This document shows, piece after piece, positions 1 to 11,126 of a DNA stretch of 64,000 nucleotides. The position numbers were made by a program, and so were the translations under genes. The DNA is from Gautieria morchelliformis (taxonomy: Eukaryota; Basidiomycota; Agaricomycetes; Gomphales; Gomphaceae). The stretch covers positions 1 through 64,000 of the forward strand of contig WHVA01000235.1 of NCBI GenBank assembly GCA_015179125.1. Reading direction: 5' to 3'. The notes beneath the pieces are model-generated. The model saw only the letters and a program-made list of their open reading frames with translations. It ran no database searches and was not told the DNA's origin. How positions within the stretch are numbered: position 1 is the stretch's first letter; each line of letters opens with the position of its first letter.

Positions 1-495
1 ATGTCCCTTGTTTGTAGTGTTTTCCCCTGTAGTGTGTCCCTTGTTTGTACCATGTCCCCCAAGCATAGTGTGTCCCCACATATAGTGTGCACATCCCCAT
101 GCATAGCATGTGTGTCCCCATGCATAACATGCGTGTCTCCACGCATAACATGAGTGTCCCCAAGTATAGTGTGTGTGTCTCCACGCATAACATGGGTGTC
201 CCCAAGCATAGTGTGCATGTCCCCAAGCATAGCGTGCGTGTCCCCACGCATAACATGCATGTCTCCATGCATAGCGTGCGTGTCCCCAAGCATAGTGTGC
301 GTGTCCCCACGCATAACATGAGTGTCTCCATGCATACCATGAGTGTCTCCACACATAGCATGCGTGTCCCCAAGCATAGCGTGTGTGTCGCATCCCATGC
401 ATGTCTCCACGCATATGCATGTCCCCATGCATAGTGTGTGTAGCATGCCCCTCAAGTATAGCATGCATAGCATGTCCCAATGGCATGTGTAGCAT
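1..495. repeat. 21-bp minisatellite, about 20 units
   Basis: Tandem array of a 21-bp unit of the type CATAACATGCGTGTCTCCACG, with variants such as CATAGTGTGCGTGTCCCCAAG. It runs from the window edge to about 495 and becomes less regular at both ends. Because 21 is divisible by 3, one frame stays open for about 115 codons and reads as a 7-residue repeat. I regard that frame as a by-product of the array, not a gene. The array probably continues to the left of the window. Confidence 0.85.
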
Positions 496-522
496 ATCCC
501 CAAGGGCCTCAAAGTGAAGCAA

Positions 523-900
523 GCAGAGGCTGTTACTACTTATTAACTTTTAGCAAGCTCAGGGACATGTATCAATATCTATTTTGTGACATATACAGAC
601 ATAAATAAAATAGTCAAGGAATCTATATTTAAGCAGCTCCTGTCATTAATTTTTAGCAAAGTCAGGATTATCTATTTTTCGAAAAAATGTCAAGAAAATG
701 TCCAGTACATGTAAGCTGAAGCTGTTATTAATTTTAGCAAAGTTAGGATTATCTATTTTTCGAAAAATGTCAAGAAAATGCACTGTACATTTAACCTGGA
801 GCTGTTGTCAATTTTCACAAAGTCAGGATAATTTATTGATATCTATTTGCGAAAAAATGTCAAAAAAGCACAGTACATTGAAGCAGAAGCTGTTATTAAT
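523..900. repeat. Degenerate AT-rich tandem repeat, unit about 80-95 bp
   Basis: Four diverged units share the core GCTGTTATTAATTTTAGCAA, then an AGTCAGGATTATCTATTTTTC-like stretch, then AAAATGTCAAGAAAATG. A similar but more diverged stretch recurs at about 1050-1200, and a related motif lies at 42010-42110 in the intact Helitron. That supports this block being Helitron-derived. Confidence 0.6.
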
Positions 901-1364
901 GCCCAGCCAAAGCCAGAGAAGCCCAGAGACTGACAGAGAAACCCAGAGCCCAGCCAAAGCCATAGTAAGCCAGCCACCAGTATAGCCAGAGAGGAGTGGC
1001 TGGTAAGTGGCTTTACAGTAAATAAAACAATAAAACAAACCACATTTAAAAGCAGAATCTCATTAATTTTAGAGGGAACTTATTGATGTCTATTTTTGAA
1101 AAAAACCTGAAAAATATTGATATTAAAATACTTTTTTTTCAGCAGTCTTTGGATTTTATTTAAATCTATTTTCGAAAAAAATCACAAAAATATAAAGCAC
1201 ATGTGAATGCAATATGATAAAAAAAAAGGAACCAATAAAATTATAAACACAAATAAAATAAAATACATTGGAATGCATTAAAAAAGAGATATTACTTACC
1301 AATAGATAGCCAGGCAAGCCAATAGATAGTCAGCCAACCAAAGCCATAGACAGCCAGCCAGCTA

Positions 1365-1500
1365 AAGGAGGAGACAGCAGACAGAGCTGACAGCAGACAG
1401 CACCCAGATCAGACAGAGCACAGAGCTGACAGCGGACAGAGCAGACAGCGCAGAGCACAGAGCACAGGGCACAGAGCACATAGCGGACAGCAGACAGAGG
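1365..1500. repeat. CAGACAGAG/GAGCACAGA simple repeat
   Basis: Low-complexity purine-rich tract of interleaved CAGACAGAGC, GCACAGAGCA and GACAGCAGACAG words, inside the AT-rich block and just left of the GC-rich Helitron-like end. No coding signal. Confidence 0.7.
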
Positions 1501-1815
1501 AATCGCCGGTTGGGCAGGTTCCTGGCGTTATGTCCTTACCGTTCGGCCTTTATACCGTGCGCGCGTGTCGTGCACGGACCACACTCGCGTATGCGCGCTC
1601 TGGTCGCGAACGGGTCACGTGACCACTGCGCAGCGTTCTCTCGCGGCTGCGCCGCTCGCCGCTGACCTAATTTGGAACGCAAACGGTCACGTGACCATGC
1701 TGCGCAGCGTTCTTGGCTTGCGGCTGCGCCGCTCGCGCGCTCCGCTGACAAACTAATGACCAAGCATTGGTCAGCATTGGTCAGCGCGCCCACAACCTCC
1801 CACCGTGCTGCTTTC

Positions 1816-3599
1816 ACCTATAGGAATGAAGAAGACTGGGGATGCCATCAGTGACTTAGATGGGGTGATCCTCCCAGTGCCGAGGTTTTCCTGCAGGAAG
1901 TTGTCCAGTTCGATTTGCTCCAAGGGAGAGAGCAGGTACACCTTGCAGTTTGTCAGCTTGTACCTAGGCTTGAGCTCAATTGCATGGTCCCAGACCTTCC
2001 AAGTTGGCAGGGTGTCAAAGGATTCTTTGGCAAAGACCTCTTCGAAGCCCCACAGGTACTCCACGATCTGGGCCTCGTCCCAGGCATACTTCTGAGAAGC
2101 CTTGGCAAGGTGTTGTGACATCGTGGTCACCACTCAGATAACCTCAGGTTTGGGCTCAGGGGGTAAGTCCACATAGAGTAAGTGGTCTCCCTCTTGCAGC
2201 AGACTCACAAGGTGGGGTCTGTGGCTTCTGAGGGATCCTCCTCAGCTTCATCATTGGTGCCGTCACTCTCATTGATGATTGTCAGGTGTGGTCCCGAGCG
2301 GCACTTCCACAGCTTCTTCTCAGCCTGTCTTAGTTCCTTCCGCTCTGTGTGCTCCTCAGCTTAGCAGGTGTGGCACCTATCCAGGCAGCGGCTCATGGAA
2401 ATCTTGCCAGATTGCCAGTTGATCTCTGGGTTATGATCGCAGAGCCAGGGGAAGCCAATGATGATGTCTTGTACCCCGAGGGAGGCGACTATGAATGTAA
2501 TCCTTTCTGGATGCCCATTGAATGGGAGGATGGCATCTACAACCTCTGTAACTGCTCCTGAGGTGTTCAGACTCCTGTCTACATTACATATGTAGATCCA
2601 CTTCTGGAGCTTCTGTGTACTAATATGGTTCCTCTCCGTATGCTCAATCCATGAACATCCTGGTGACCCCACTGTCAATCAGGGCAGGTCCAGACTTGAC
2701 CTCTCCAGTGTCAGTGGTCTGAATTTCCATCTTGACCACCAGGGACTTGGCCGTGCTGACTGAGCTGATCATGCACTGTCTCGGCATTCTTTTTTTGAAG
2801 GCCCGAAGTCAGGGCATGTATGTCCAGAGGGTGGGGGTGGGTTTCTGTGTGGCTCCAACCAAATTCTCTTGCAAAGGTGAGGTGAGTGGGGGTGCTTCAT
2901 TCTCAACTTTAAGGCAAGAGAACTGGGTATGTACAGGCAACGGGGGCACACTTTTCACCCACTGTGGTCTACAAAACCTGATGTTGGTTCTTCCGCATCC
3001 TCTGTCACCTCTTGAGTTGTGGGTTGCTCTCCCAACTCAGGAGTTTCTTGGCTTGCATTGGCCAGGGCAAGGAGCTCCGGGACCATCTCCAGTTTTTCTT
3101 TAAAGGGTCATGGTTCGAATGTTGAAGGCCTGGGGGCACTCTTGGGCATAGTGACTGGACTTGCAGCATTGGTAGCAAGTTACTGAGGGGCAACCGCTTC
3201 TGTGTGTGGTGTCTATGTCCATCAGGGCTGGGCCATCTCTTGGCAGGGCTGGGGTTGTGGCTTGCCTTGGTCCACGGAACAGGGGCTCAGGATCGAACAT
3301 TGGGACTATGGTGGCCTTTGGGAAGGTGCTGGTGCCTTGGGAAGGTCTGCCAAGGCTTTGGCTTGTTTTGAGGAATGCCTTGCTTCCATCTCAGTTTCGG
3401 GACACTCTTTGGGCAGCCTTGCACCATTGCTCTGGGTCATTGAAGTCTGGGGCACTGTCTCCGAGTAATGCCACCTTGTTCTGTAGGCTCAGGTCCAACC
3501 CTTGGTGAAACTTGATGACTTTCATTTTATCATCATTGTATTCTGCTAGGTCTATCAATTCCTGTAAATGGTCAATGTAATTGTCAATCGGGTCCTTGC
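1816..3599 (-). mobile_element. Gypsy B (Ty3/Gypsy fossil), distal part
   Basis: Minus-strand remnant of a Ty3/Gypsy element. Reading from 3599 down: gag C-terminal half, with a sequence resembling Gypsy A gag and a CX2CX4HX4C zinc knuckle near 3180; then a protease-like region at about 2680-2360; then the start of reverse transcriptase at about 2130-1816. The rest of pol and the far LTR are absent. The gag N-terminal part and the 5' LTR continue at 16358-17498, on the other side of Gypsy A. The element is heavily decayed, with many breaks, and is older than Gypsy A, which sits in it. Confidence 0.8.
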
Positions 3600-4088
3600 T
3601 GTCGGGGGACACCCTGTTTTCCATTTCCAGTTCCGACACCACACCCAGTTCCGACTCCATTTCCGACTCCGCTTCCAGTTCTGATTCCATCTCTGCCTCC
3701 GCTTTCAGAAATGATTCCGCTTCTGGGAGAACTTCCACCAGTTCTGTTCGCCTTGCCAGTTCCACTCCAATTTCCGACTTCCACTCTCGGAACAGTGTCG
3801 AAATCAAGCGACTCGCGTAATAGGTGGCATCAAGGGTCGATCAAGGGTCAGGGAGGTCAGGAGGATGCAGGGTTGATGGCGGGTGCCAAGTGTTGTCCCT
3901 GGCTGCGCAGCGTAGTATAATACGGGCTCGCTGACATTGGAGGTCCTTAGACTTTTCTCCTTGGATTTCCCCTTGTCAGGTGAGAATCCCCTCTCTTGTA
4001 TACTCTGTTCATTTATACATACTTTGGATTTCCCCTTGTCAGTTGTGTGGTAGTGTGATCTCCACAACCAGCCAGGGTTGCCCTTACA
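3600..4088 (+). repeat. Gypsy A 5' LTR
   Basis: 489-bp LTR, TGTC...CCCTTACA. It matches 15867-16357 along its whole length. It contains a run of TTCCGA/TTCCAG-type repeats in its first half, a TAGTATAATA motif near 3912 that could serve as a TATA-like signal, and two GGATTTCCCCTTGTCAG copies near its end. Related solo LTRs occur at 45078-45505 and 51792-52250. Confidence 0.95.
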
Positions 4089-5451
4089 GCAGAAAAGTCT
4101 CTCCCCTAGAGGACCGGTGGTCATACTGCGCGTTGCATTCGCCATAGGTGCGTTCGGAATCGGAGACAGCGACTCGGAGATCGCAACCTCTTCCGCGCAC
4201 ACGGCATACGACAGCCCCTCTTCTTACGTCGAGCTCCCAACCCCGGAAATCCCGTCCCATATTTCCCCTTCTGACATGGATCTGGATGATCGCCTTCGGA
4301 ATATGGAGGAGGAATTGACACGGAACTGGATGAAGACCGACGCGATTGAAACTGCCTTACAAACAATTTTGGCTAAGTTAGATATTCCACAAGGTGGTGG
4401 AAATGCAATGCTGGCTGAGCCGGATTTTGGAAAAGCGGAACTGGCGGAAGAGAGGATGTCCGCGAAGTTGGCAAAGGTCAAACCCGCAACTCCGGTGGAT
4501 TTTGATAGAGATCGGGAGAAGGGATGCGCATTCTTCAACACGTGCAGCATCTACTTCACAATTGTCGGAGACCTCTTTCCGAATGACCAGGCTCGGATTC
4601 ACTGGGCACTGTCCTTTTTCAAGTCGGATCACGCAGCCCGTTTTGCAAACAAGGTGATCCGACATGAAGCAAAGGGCAAGGGGAACTACTTCCGGGACTG
4701 GGACGCCTTCGAGAAAACATTTTCCGACCAGTTCTGCCCAAAAAACGAGCAGCTCACAGCCCTTACGAAGCTCGAGGGGACCAGCTGGTACCAGGCCAAG
4801 GATCCGGTCGATGACTACATCGACCGCTTCCAGGAGCTCATCGACCTTGCGGAGTATGACGACGACAAGACGATCATCATCAAATTCCGACGAGGGCTTG
4901 ATCCGACACTCCAGAACCAAGTTGCGCTGCTTGGGGATGGAGCTCCGGATTTCAATGATCTGGAAGGGTGGTACCAAGCTGCGCGGAGGGTGTCCCGAAA
5001 CAGGGAAGCAAACGAGGCCTTTGTGGAGACAAACCGGAACATGACACGCAGTTCCGCCCATCCTACTCCACCCGTGCCAAAACCCGGAAGTGCATTCATT
5101 CCCACATGGAAATTATTTCCAATGGTTGTTCTGCCTGCGTCTATTAGGAACCCTAGCCCCCCTCCCTCGAAGAGTGGCCCTGCCCCAATGGATGTTGACC
5201 GCATGCGTGGAAAGGGCCACGGAACCATCACCTGCTTCCGATGCCGACAACCAGGCCACTATGCCCGCGAGTGCCCCCAAGCCTTTGACATCCGGCTTAT
5301 GACCACAGAGGAGAAGCTTGAGCTCCTTCCAGAGTTCCTCGCACTCGCAGACATAAGCGGAGTGCCCACTGCGGAAGGAATTTCCGAAAATGCGGAACAT
5401 GGTGCATTGGAAGTGGAAGATTCGTTGGATTTTGTGATGCGCAGCGGGTGA
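4078..5451 (+). CDS. Gypsy A gag
   Basis: Open reading frame of about 450 codons that starts at the LTR/internal junction. The first in-frame ATG is well inside, so the true start is unclear. The middle holds the retrotransposon gag (capsid-like) region, with sequence such as DPVDDYIDRFQELIDLAEYD. The C-terminal part has one zinc knuckle, CFRCRQPGHYAREC (CX2CX4HX4C), for RNA packaging. It is closely similar to the Gypsy B gag at 3599-3100 and 17066-16358. Fossil element gene, not a host gene. Confidence 0.85.
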   Translation: MPLQQKSLSPRGPVVILRVAFAIGAFGIGDSDSEIATSSAHTAYDSPSSYVELPTPEIPSHISPSDMDLDDRLRNMEEELTRNWMKTDAIETALQTILAKLDIPQGGGNAMLAEPDFGKAELAEERMSAKLAKVKPATPVDFDRDREKGCAFFNTCSIYFTIVGDLFPNDQARIHWALSFFKSDHAARFANKVIRHEAKGKGNYFRDWDAFEKTFSDQFCPKNEQLTALTKLEGTSWYQAKDPVDDYIDRFQELIDLAEYDDDKTIIIKFRRGLDPTLQNQVALLGDGAPDFNDLEGWYQAARRVSRNREANEAFVETNRNMTRSSAHPTPPVPKPGSAFIPTWKLFPMVVLPASIRNPSPPPSKSGPAPMDVDRMRGKGHGTITCFRCRQPGHYARECPQAFDIRLMTTEEKLELLPEFLALADISGVPTAEGISENAEHGALEVEDSLDFVMRSG

Positions 5452-5714
5452 GATGTGTGCCCCTGCTGCCTGTACATAACCGGTTTGCCTGTCTTGAAGT
5501 AGAGAATGAAAAGCCCCCACACCCCTCACTTCGTACAGACCCACCAGATAAAGTCACACAAAAACCAAATCCGACACCCCATCCATCCCACATCCGCCCT
5601 TGGGAGAGACGCCTCCCGAAGCACTATGTTGTTGCTGCCACCCCGGGGCCCAAGTCACTAGTCATTAAGGTGGAGATCCAGACGACAGATACGGCGGAAG
5701 TCAAATCCGGACCC

Positions 5715-6186
5715 TGTTAGCAACTTGGGGCTATGGCAGGGAAGGTTCGGTAGAGTTCTTAGAAAGCTAGAATCAAATACACTCTCTCAGTGAATTTATT
5801 GTCACTGTTATATTAATACAATACCTAGAATCAAATACACTACATGTTATGTAAATATGAAAGATACTACTCGCCTCTCTCAGTGAATTTATTGTCACTG
5901 GGAGAGGAGTATTATTCTGTCTCAGAGAGCATATACCTGCACCCGGCCCTTTAGCGCCCAAGGGCTCGCGCGTCGAAGTCATTTCAAACTCCGCTGGGTG
6001 CAGCCGCCTGTGAAAATAGAAATAACAGAATGAAATGGAGAGATAGAGAGTGACTAGAAAATTTCGAAAATAAGCAGAGAAGTGAATGCATGGTACAAGA
6101 ACAATATGAGAAAAGATTGAAACACCATACAATAAATCGAACATATTATGCTTGATTTTGGTGCAGGAGCATAAATGCACCCAACA
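5715..6186 (-). repeat. Copia C1 3' LTR
   Basis: 472-bp LTR, TGTTAGCAAC...CACCCAACA on the plus strand. It has an internal duplicated motif, AGTGAATTTATTGTCACTG. It matches the 5' LTR and the C2 LTR at 53130-53617. This uninterrupted copy defines the empty site of the insert in the 5' LTR. Confidence 0.95.
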
Positions 6187-6199
6187 CGCCCCCTCAAGC

Positions 6200-9100
6200 T
6201 TAATATATTCCGATTCTCTTGTTGAGGATTCTCACTCTAGGACTAGGAAGTCCTTTAGTGAGAAGGTCGGCTAGCATGTGTTCCGTTGGTAGGTACACAA
6301 GCTTAATTTCTTCATCTTCGACTATATCTCGGATGAAATATAATCTAATGTCGAAATGTTTGGTCCTCGTGTGTTGTTGAGTGCCATAGACAATGGCAAT
6401 GGCTGATTGATTGTCTGAATAAAGTTTGATGGGACAATTCAGTGGTTGGAATACTTCAGAAATAAAGTGGCGCATCCATAAGGCTTCTTTGCTAGCATGA
6501 GTCAGAGCAACGAATTCGGCTTCAGTTGATGATAGGGCTACTATGGATTGTTTTTGACAACTCCATGATACTGTCCCTCCATCGATCTGAAAAATATAAG
6601 CTATGAGTGCCTGTGCTCTTGTGAAGCCCAATCCGCATCTGAATACCCAATGAGGCCGTCTCGATTCTTCCCAAGTGTCAATTTGTAGTCCATCGTGCCT
6701 TTTAAATATTTAAAGACACGTTTGACTGCATTCCAATGAGTTGGACCTGGGTTTTCGAGGAATTGAGAAAGTAGTGACACTGCGAATGCAATGTCTGGTC
6801 GAGTGGCTACTGCTGTCCACATCAATGATCCTATTGCTTGTCTGTATGGAATTTTCGACATCTTCTGTTTGTCTTCATCTGTAGAAGGGCATTGGTCTCT
6901 GGATAATTTAACGGCTGGGTCGAGAGGCGTGGAAAACATTTTGGCATCATCCAGATTGAATTTTTTGATGATTTTCTGGATGTATGCGGCTTGTGATATT
7001 GCAATCGATTTGTTCTTCCAATCTCTTTCGATTTTGAGGTTCAAAAGCCAATGGATCTCGCCTAGGTCTTTCATACTAAAGACCTGGGCAAGGTCGTGCT
7101 TCACCTCATCAAGGACTGGTTGACTCTCAGCTGTGATAGTGAGGTCGTCTACTGCCGTTGCAATGGTCGCATGCCCTCTCGATCCACGTCTGCAAAATAC
7201 AGCTCCATCCGAAGCTGATTTAGTGAATCCTAACTTGAGAAATTCACCACTTAGACGTTTGTACCATTCCCTTCCAGACTGTTTGAGGCCGTAAAGTGCT
7301 TTCTTCAGCAGAAGGACATCATCTTTGTCTCCGGTCTCATATCCATACGGCTGTCTCATGTAAATAGGTTCTGGCAGTGTAGCATTCAAATACGCACTGT
7401 CCACATCCATTTGGTGAATAGGCCAATTGTTCCTGGCAGCAATGGCACATATAATCCGTACGGAAGTCATCCGAGCAACGGGTGCATAGGTTTCATTGTA
7501 GTCGACTCCAAAACTTTGTGTAAAGCCTTGGGTGACCATCCTCGATCTAGGTGTAATGGGTTCACCTTCTGGATTGCGTTTCCAGAGGAATACCCATCTA
7601 TTTCCGACAATATTTTCCCCAGGAGGTGGTTTAACCACTTCCCATACACCTTTGTCGAGTAGCACCTTGTACTCTTTATCCATTGATGCTTTCCACATAG
7701 GATCATTTAAGCCTTCATCTGCATTGCTAGGCTCAGTCTGATTCAAATCCGGCAGCACATTATCCTTGTTTTGATCGGAGGTCGAAAGTGTACTGATGGC
7801 AAGGTTATAATCACTGATGCTGTCAGTTTCAGAGGGTAAATCTGGTTCGAATAATTTGTCTTGATGGTCCTCAATGTCCTCGTAAGCTAGTGTAGTAATG
7901 TCTGCACCAGCATGTCTCTTAGCTTGAGATCTTGTTACGGGACCACTTGGGGCCGGCTGCACCTGCTGCTGATGGATCCTCTCGCTTCTCCTTATTGGAG
8001 CAGCTTCTTTAGGTCTGACATCAACAGTCTGACTGGGTTGCAGCTCCTTCAGACGTTCCTCTGGTTCATTATCATCGATTTCCTCGATCTTTGCCTCCTC
8101 ACTGACTAAGCGACTATGGGTGCTGGCACCTAAATGGCCTGTATCACTTTTCTGGACGTAGGTAGCTGTGACTCTTCAATAGAAATGATTGGAGCTTTGC
8201 CCCCCTTCATCTTTGAGTCAGGCCAGTAGATGCAGTGACCATGGCTCTGTCCAGAGATTCCTATCCATCGAGCTCTTTTGGCACGGGCTGCTAGTTTGTT
8301 TCCTTCTTTGACTTTAACGTAGACTTCAATTCCCCACACGTGTATGTCCTTCAGGTTCGGTTTCTCGTGATGGATCATTTCAAAAGGGGTTTTGTCTGGC
8401 AAAGCTCTTGTATGTGTCCTATTCCTAAGATAGTTGGCATGCAAAATTGCATGCCCCCATAGGGTCTTAGGAAGACTTGAGTCCAATAGCATGGCACGAG
8501 CTCTTTCAACTAGAGTTCGGTTTAGACGTTCAGCAACACCATTTGACTCTGGGGTGTCATGCACGGTTAACCGATGCTTCGTGCCTTGCTTGGCTAAATG
8601 CTGTTCGAATTCCCAGCTTGTGTATTCGCCCCCTCTGTCGGAAACAAGTGCTTTGATGTGCACATTCCTCTGTTGAAGCATCAAAGCCTCGTAGAGTTTG
8701 TATTTTGAAAATGCTTCCGATTTGTTTGCCATCAAATAGATAACCGATTCGCTTGAGTAGTCGTCGATGAAAGACACATAATAGAATTTCTTGTCAATTG
8801 TGGAGTGTCTCGCTGGTCCCCAGACATCAGAATAAATTCTGTCACCAAATTTTAAAGATCGGCTTCTGGGTTCCTGAGGAAGTGATTTATGTGCAATCTT
8901 GGCTTGAATGCATGCATCGCAAACAACCTTGTCACCTTTTGAGCTCAATTCAATGCCTAATATCATGCCACGGTTGAGCAAATGCTGTAGGGACTTTTGT
9001 GAAATGTGCCCCATTTTCTGATGTATCTCCATGGCTGATGCGCATATATGCGCTTCGGCACTTGTGTGTTGTAAGTCAAATCGATAAGATAGAAGACACC

Positions 9101-10063
9101 AGGAACCAGCACCCCTTACATAAGCTACCAGCCCTCTCTTGACATTCTTAATTCCACCCACCCACATCATATTTTGGCATATCTAAGTCCTAAGAGGTTT
9201 TCTAAATATATCTAGCTTGAACTTGTAGGAAAGGATTTAGCCAAATAATGCATGATAGCTGAGTTATACAACCTTGAAGTACATGTTAAGAAAAAAGAAT
9301 TTTTTTACCAAATGCTTTATTTCGTCCTTTGGAACCATTTGGACACTTTTAGTATTTTGCGAACTCGACATTTGGCGTGTCATGTGATATGATTTGTCAG
9401 CGTTCCCAGCGCTTGAACCTCGGTTCCGAAGACGCATGACCATTTCGGGGGGTCCTGTGACACGTGACACCGAGCGTTGGGCAAACTTGGGCAGAGTTGC
9501 CTTGACCAATAATATATTAGCAAATCAGATCAAAAGTAGAGTAACTATAGACAAAATTCACACAACTTCTATATATCAAAACTGATGGTCTGGCACACTT
9601 TTGAAAAATCAACATCCAAGTCCTTCGATTTGGCGTGTCACGTGATCTAAGCGCCCGCTTACGTCAGGGGTGCCGGTTCCTGGTGTCTTCTACCTTATAA
9701 GCCATTCAGCTTCGGTGCTTGCATCAATATCCTGCCTTTACGATTGGATATTGTGCATTTCTGATCGGCTATCTGAGTGTTATAGCCTGCATCATCGCAC
9801 CGGCTGATCGAGATGAGGGTAACAGCCATTTTGGGCGCGTAGAACGTATCCTTCAATGTAATGTTCACAGTCTTATCTCCAACTTTATTAGATAGCACGA
9901 GTGAGCCTGAACCAAAGGCATCAAAAGTGCCTTTGTTGGCTGCACGAATTGTGCGCGGCTGTGAGAATGGACTGTAATCCCTCAATAAATTCTTGTGAGG
10001 GGTCATATGTGTGGTCGTTCCAGTGTCGAGGATAACAACAGTGTCCAGAGATAAACTACTCAA
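6200..10063 (-). pseudogene. Copia C1 pol (PR-IN-RT-RNase H), broken
   Basis: Minus-strand pol region in Copia order. Protease (DTG motif) lies near 10030. Integrase follows at about 9060-8130, with an HHCC zinc motif and DDE core segments such as SDRGGEY and ESNGVAERLNRT. Reverse transcriptase is at about 7640-6900, with GNRWVF, MDVDSAYLNA and KALYGLKQSGREWY. RNase H, at about 6580-6200, has a TEAEFVAL motif. The region is interrupted by the MITE at 9087-9695 and has a few further breaks. A close relative is C2 pol (53631-57000). Confidence 0.9.
9087..9695. mobile_element. 609-bp TA-target MITE inside Copia C1
   Basis: Non-autonomous DNA transposon. Ends are imperfect terminal inverted repeats of about 38 bp: left AGATAGAAGACACCAGGAAC, right (complement) AGGTAGAAGACACCAGGAAC. 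It is flanked by TA at 9085-9086 and 9696-9697. Copia C2 has the empty site near 56560 (TATAAGCC directly after the conserved flank), which confirms both ends. Two internal copies of TTTGGCGTGTCAYGTGAT lie near 9370 and 9630. No transposase is encoded. The TA duplication points to the Tc1/mariner group (inference). Confidence 0.9.
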
Positions 10064-10848
10064 ATTAGGCAGTTGAAGTTGGCGAAAGCGGCTGGACTGC
10101 CACTCTCATCCTCTTCAGAAGACACTTCTTCAGCAACATTCGCCTTGGCTTTGCCCTTCTTCTTTTTGGCTTTCGCTTTCTTCTTCTGACGTGGCCCCTG
10201 GCCTTCTTTACCACCTCCTTTAGCCCAGCAACTCTCAATAGCATGTCCAGGCTTGTGGCAATTAGTGCATGTATGCACCTTCGGGTCTTGCCGGCCCTTC
10301 TGCCCTTTCGTAGACGAACCAATAAATGCCTGCTCTTCTTGTGAAATATTAAGGGTCTTTCTCCTGTCGTATTGAGCCTTTAGTACTCTGATAATATCAT
10401 CAGGCACTAAGGGCATTCCACATTCTTTGAGCGACGTGGTAAGGGCATTCATAACTGCCTCATAGGAGGGTGGAAGTGACGCAAGGATGATGTCTGTGAA
10501 CTCTCCTTCAGAAATTCTGGCTCCCATCTCATTAAAACGAGCATAGAGGTCTTGGGCCTTGTCTAAGTGATCTCTCAAGTCTCCATCCTCAGGACACCTC
10601 ATACTCCGAAGCTGTCTCTGTAGGTTGGTGAGGACCATCTTGGGCTTTTTGGTCATCTCATTGACCAATGCATCCCAGACTTCTTTTGCTGTGTGCTTCT
10701 TCTGTAGCATCAGAGCTAGTGACTCTGACACTGAGACGATTATTTGGGTTTTTGCCTGCCCTTCTCTGGCAAGATACTTCTCCAGCTTCTCCTTAGCCTT
10801 CTCAATCTGAGTTTCCTCAGCTTCTGTAAGAATATGGCCTGGGGGCAT
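10060..10848 (-). CDS. Copia C1 gag
   Basis: Minus-strand frame of 262 codons. N-terminal Copia gag (UBN2-like) region with ALMLQKKHTAKEVWDAL and MRCPEDGDLRDHLDKAQDL. There is one zinc knuckle, CTNCHKPGHAIESC, then a Lys-rich stretch and an acidic EEVSSEEDESG tail. It overlaps the protease frame by a few bases, as expected for a Copia gag-pol junction. Start ATG is at 10848; the 5' leader to the 5' LTR is about 170 bp. Element gene, not host. Confidence 0.85.
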   Translation of the reverse strand: MPPGHILTEAEETQIEKAKEKLEKYLAREGQAKTQIIVSVSESLALMLQKKHTAKEVWDALVNEMTKKPKMVLTNLQRQLRSMRCPEDGDLRDHLDKAQDLYARFNEMGARISEGEFTDIILASLPPSYEAVMNALTTSLKECGMPLVPDDIIRVLKAQYDRRKTLNISQEEQAFIGSSTKGQKGRQDPKVHTCTNCHKPGHAIESCWAKGGGKEGQGPRQKKKAKAKKKKGKAKANVAEEVSSEEDESGSPAAFANFNCLI

Positions 10849-11126
10849 GACTGGAGGGTCAGGAGGTTGAATGGCTCTCCCTTCTATATGCCTGAGTAGA
10901 TTTTTGGACTCAAAATAACTTGTGAGAGTAGCTCACCACAGAGGCCAATTACTTCCATCTGTTGCAAGCTTCTCCACACCCAAAAGCTTCTGCGAAGTGT
11001 CTGCGGGGCCCATAACCCTTGTTAGCAACTTGGGGCTATGGCAGGGAAGGTTCGGTAGAGTTCTTAGAAAGCTAGAATCAAATACACTCTCAGTGAATTT
11101 ATTGTCACTGTTATATTAATACAATA

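Larger units (their letters stand above)
496..1815 (-). mobile_element. Helitron-like element, 5' terminal part
   Basis: On the minus strand the right end (about 1530-1815) carries the same blocks, in the same order, as the 5' end of the intact Helitron at 42780-42997: GCTGCGCAGCGTT, then GGCTGCGCCGCTCGC, then GCTGAC and a TGACCAA palindrome, then GCGCCCACAACC. To its left, as in that Helitron, lies AT-rich DNA with tandem repeats. No helicase coding and no CTAG/hairpin 3' terminus are visible, so this is a non-autonomous relative or a 5' fragment. Its tip abuts the reverse transcriptase region of Gypsy B near 1815, which suggests insertion there. The exact end base is uncertain. Confidence 0.6.

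Noticed and set aside
87-434. 115-codon protein of 7-residue repeats
   Set aside because: By-product of a 21-bp minisatellite. There is no start context, flanking exon or composition typical of a real protein.
4089-4120. tRNA primer-binding site of Gypsy A
   Set aside because: The sequence after the 5' LTR (GCAGAAAAGTCTCTCCCC) does not match a tRNA 3' end that I can recall. The priming mechanism is left open.
4378-5061. Minus-strand frame of 227 codons
   Set aside because: Antisense shadow of the Gypsy A gag region, with no family features.
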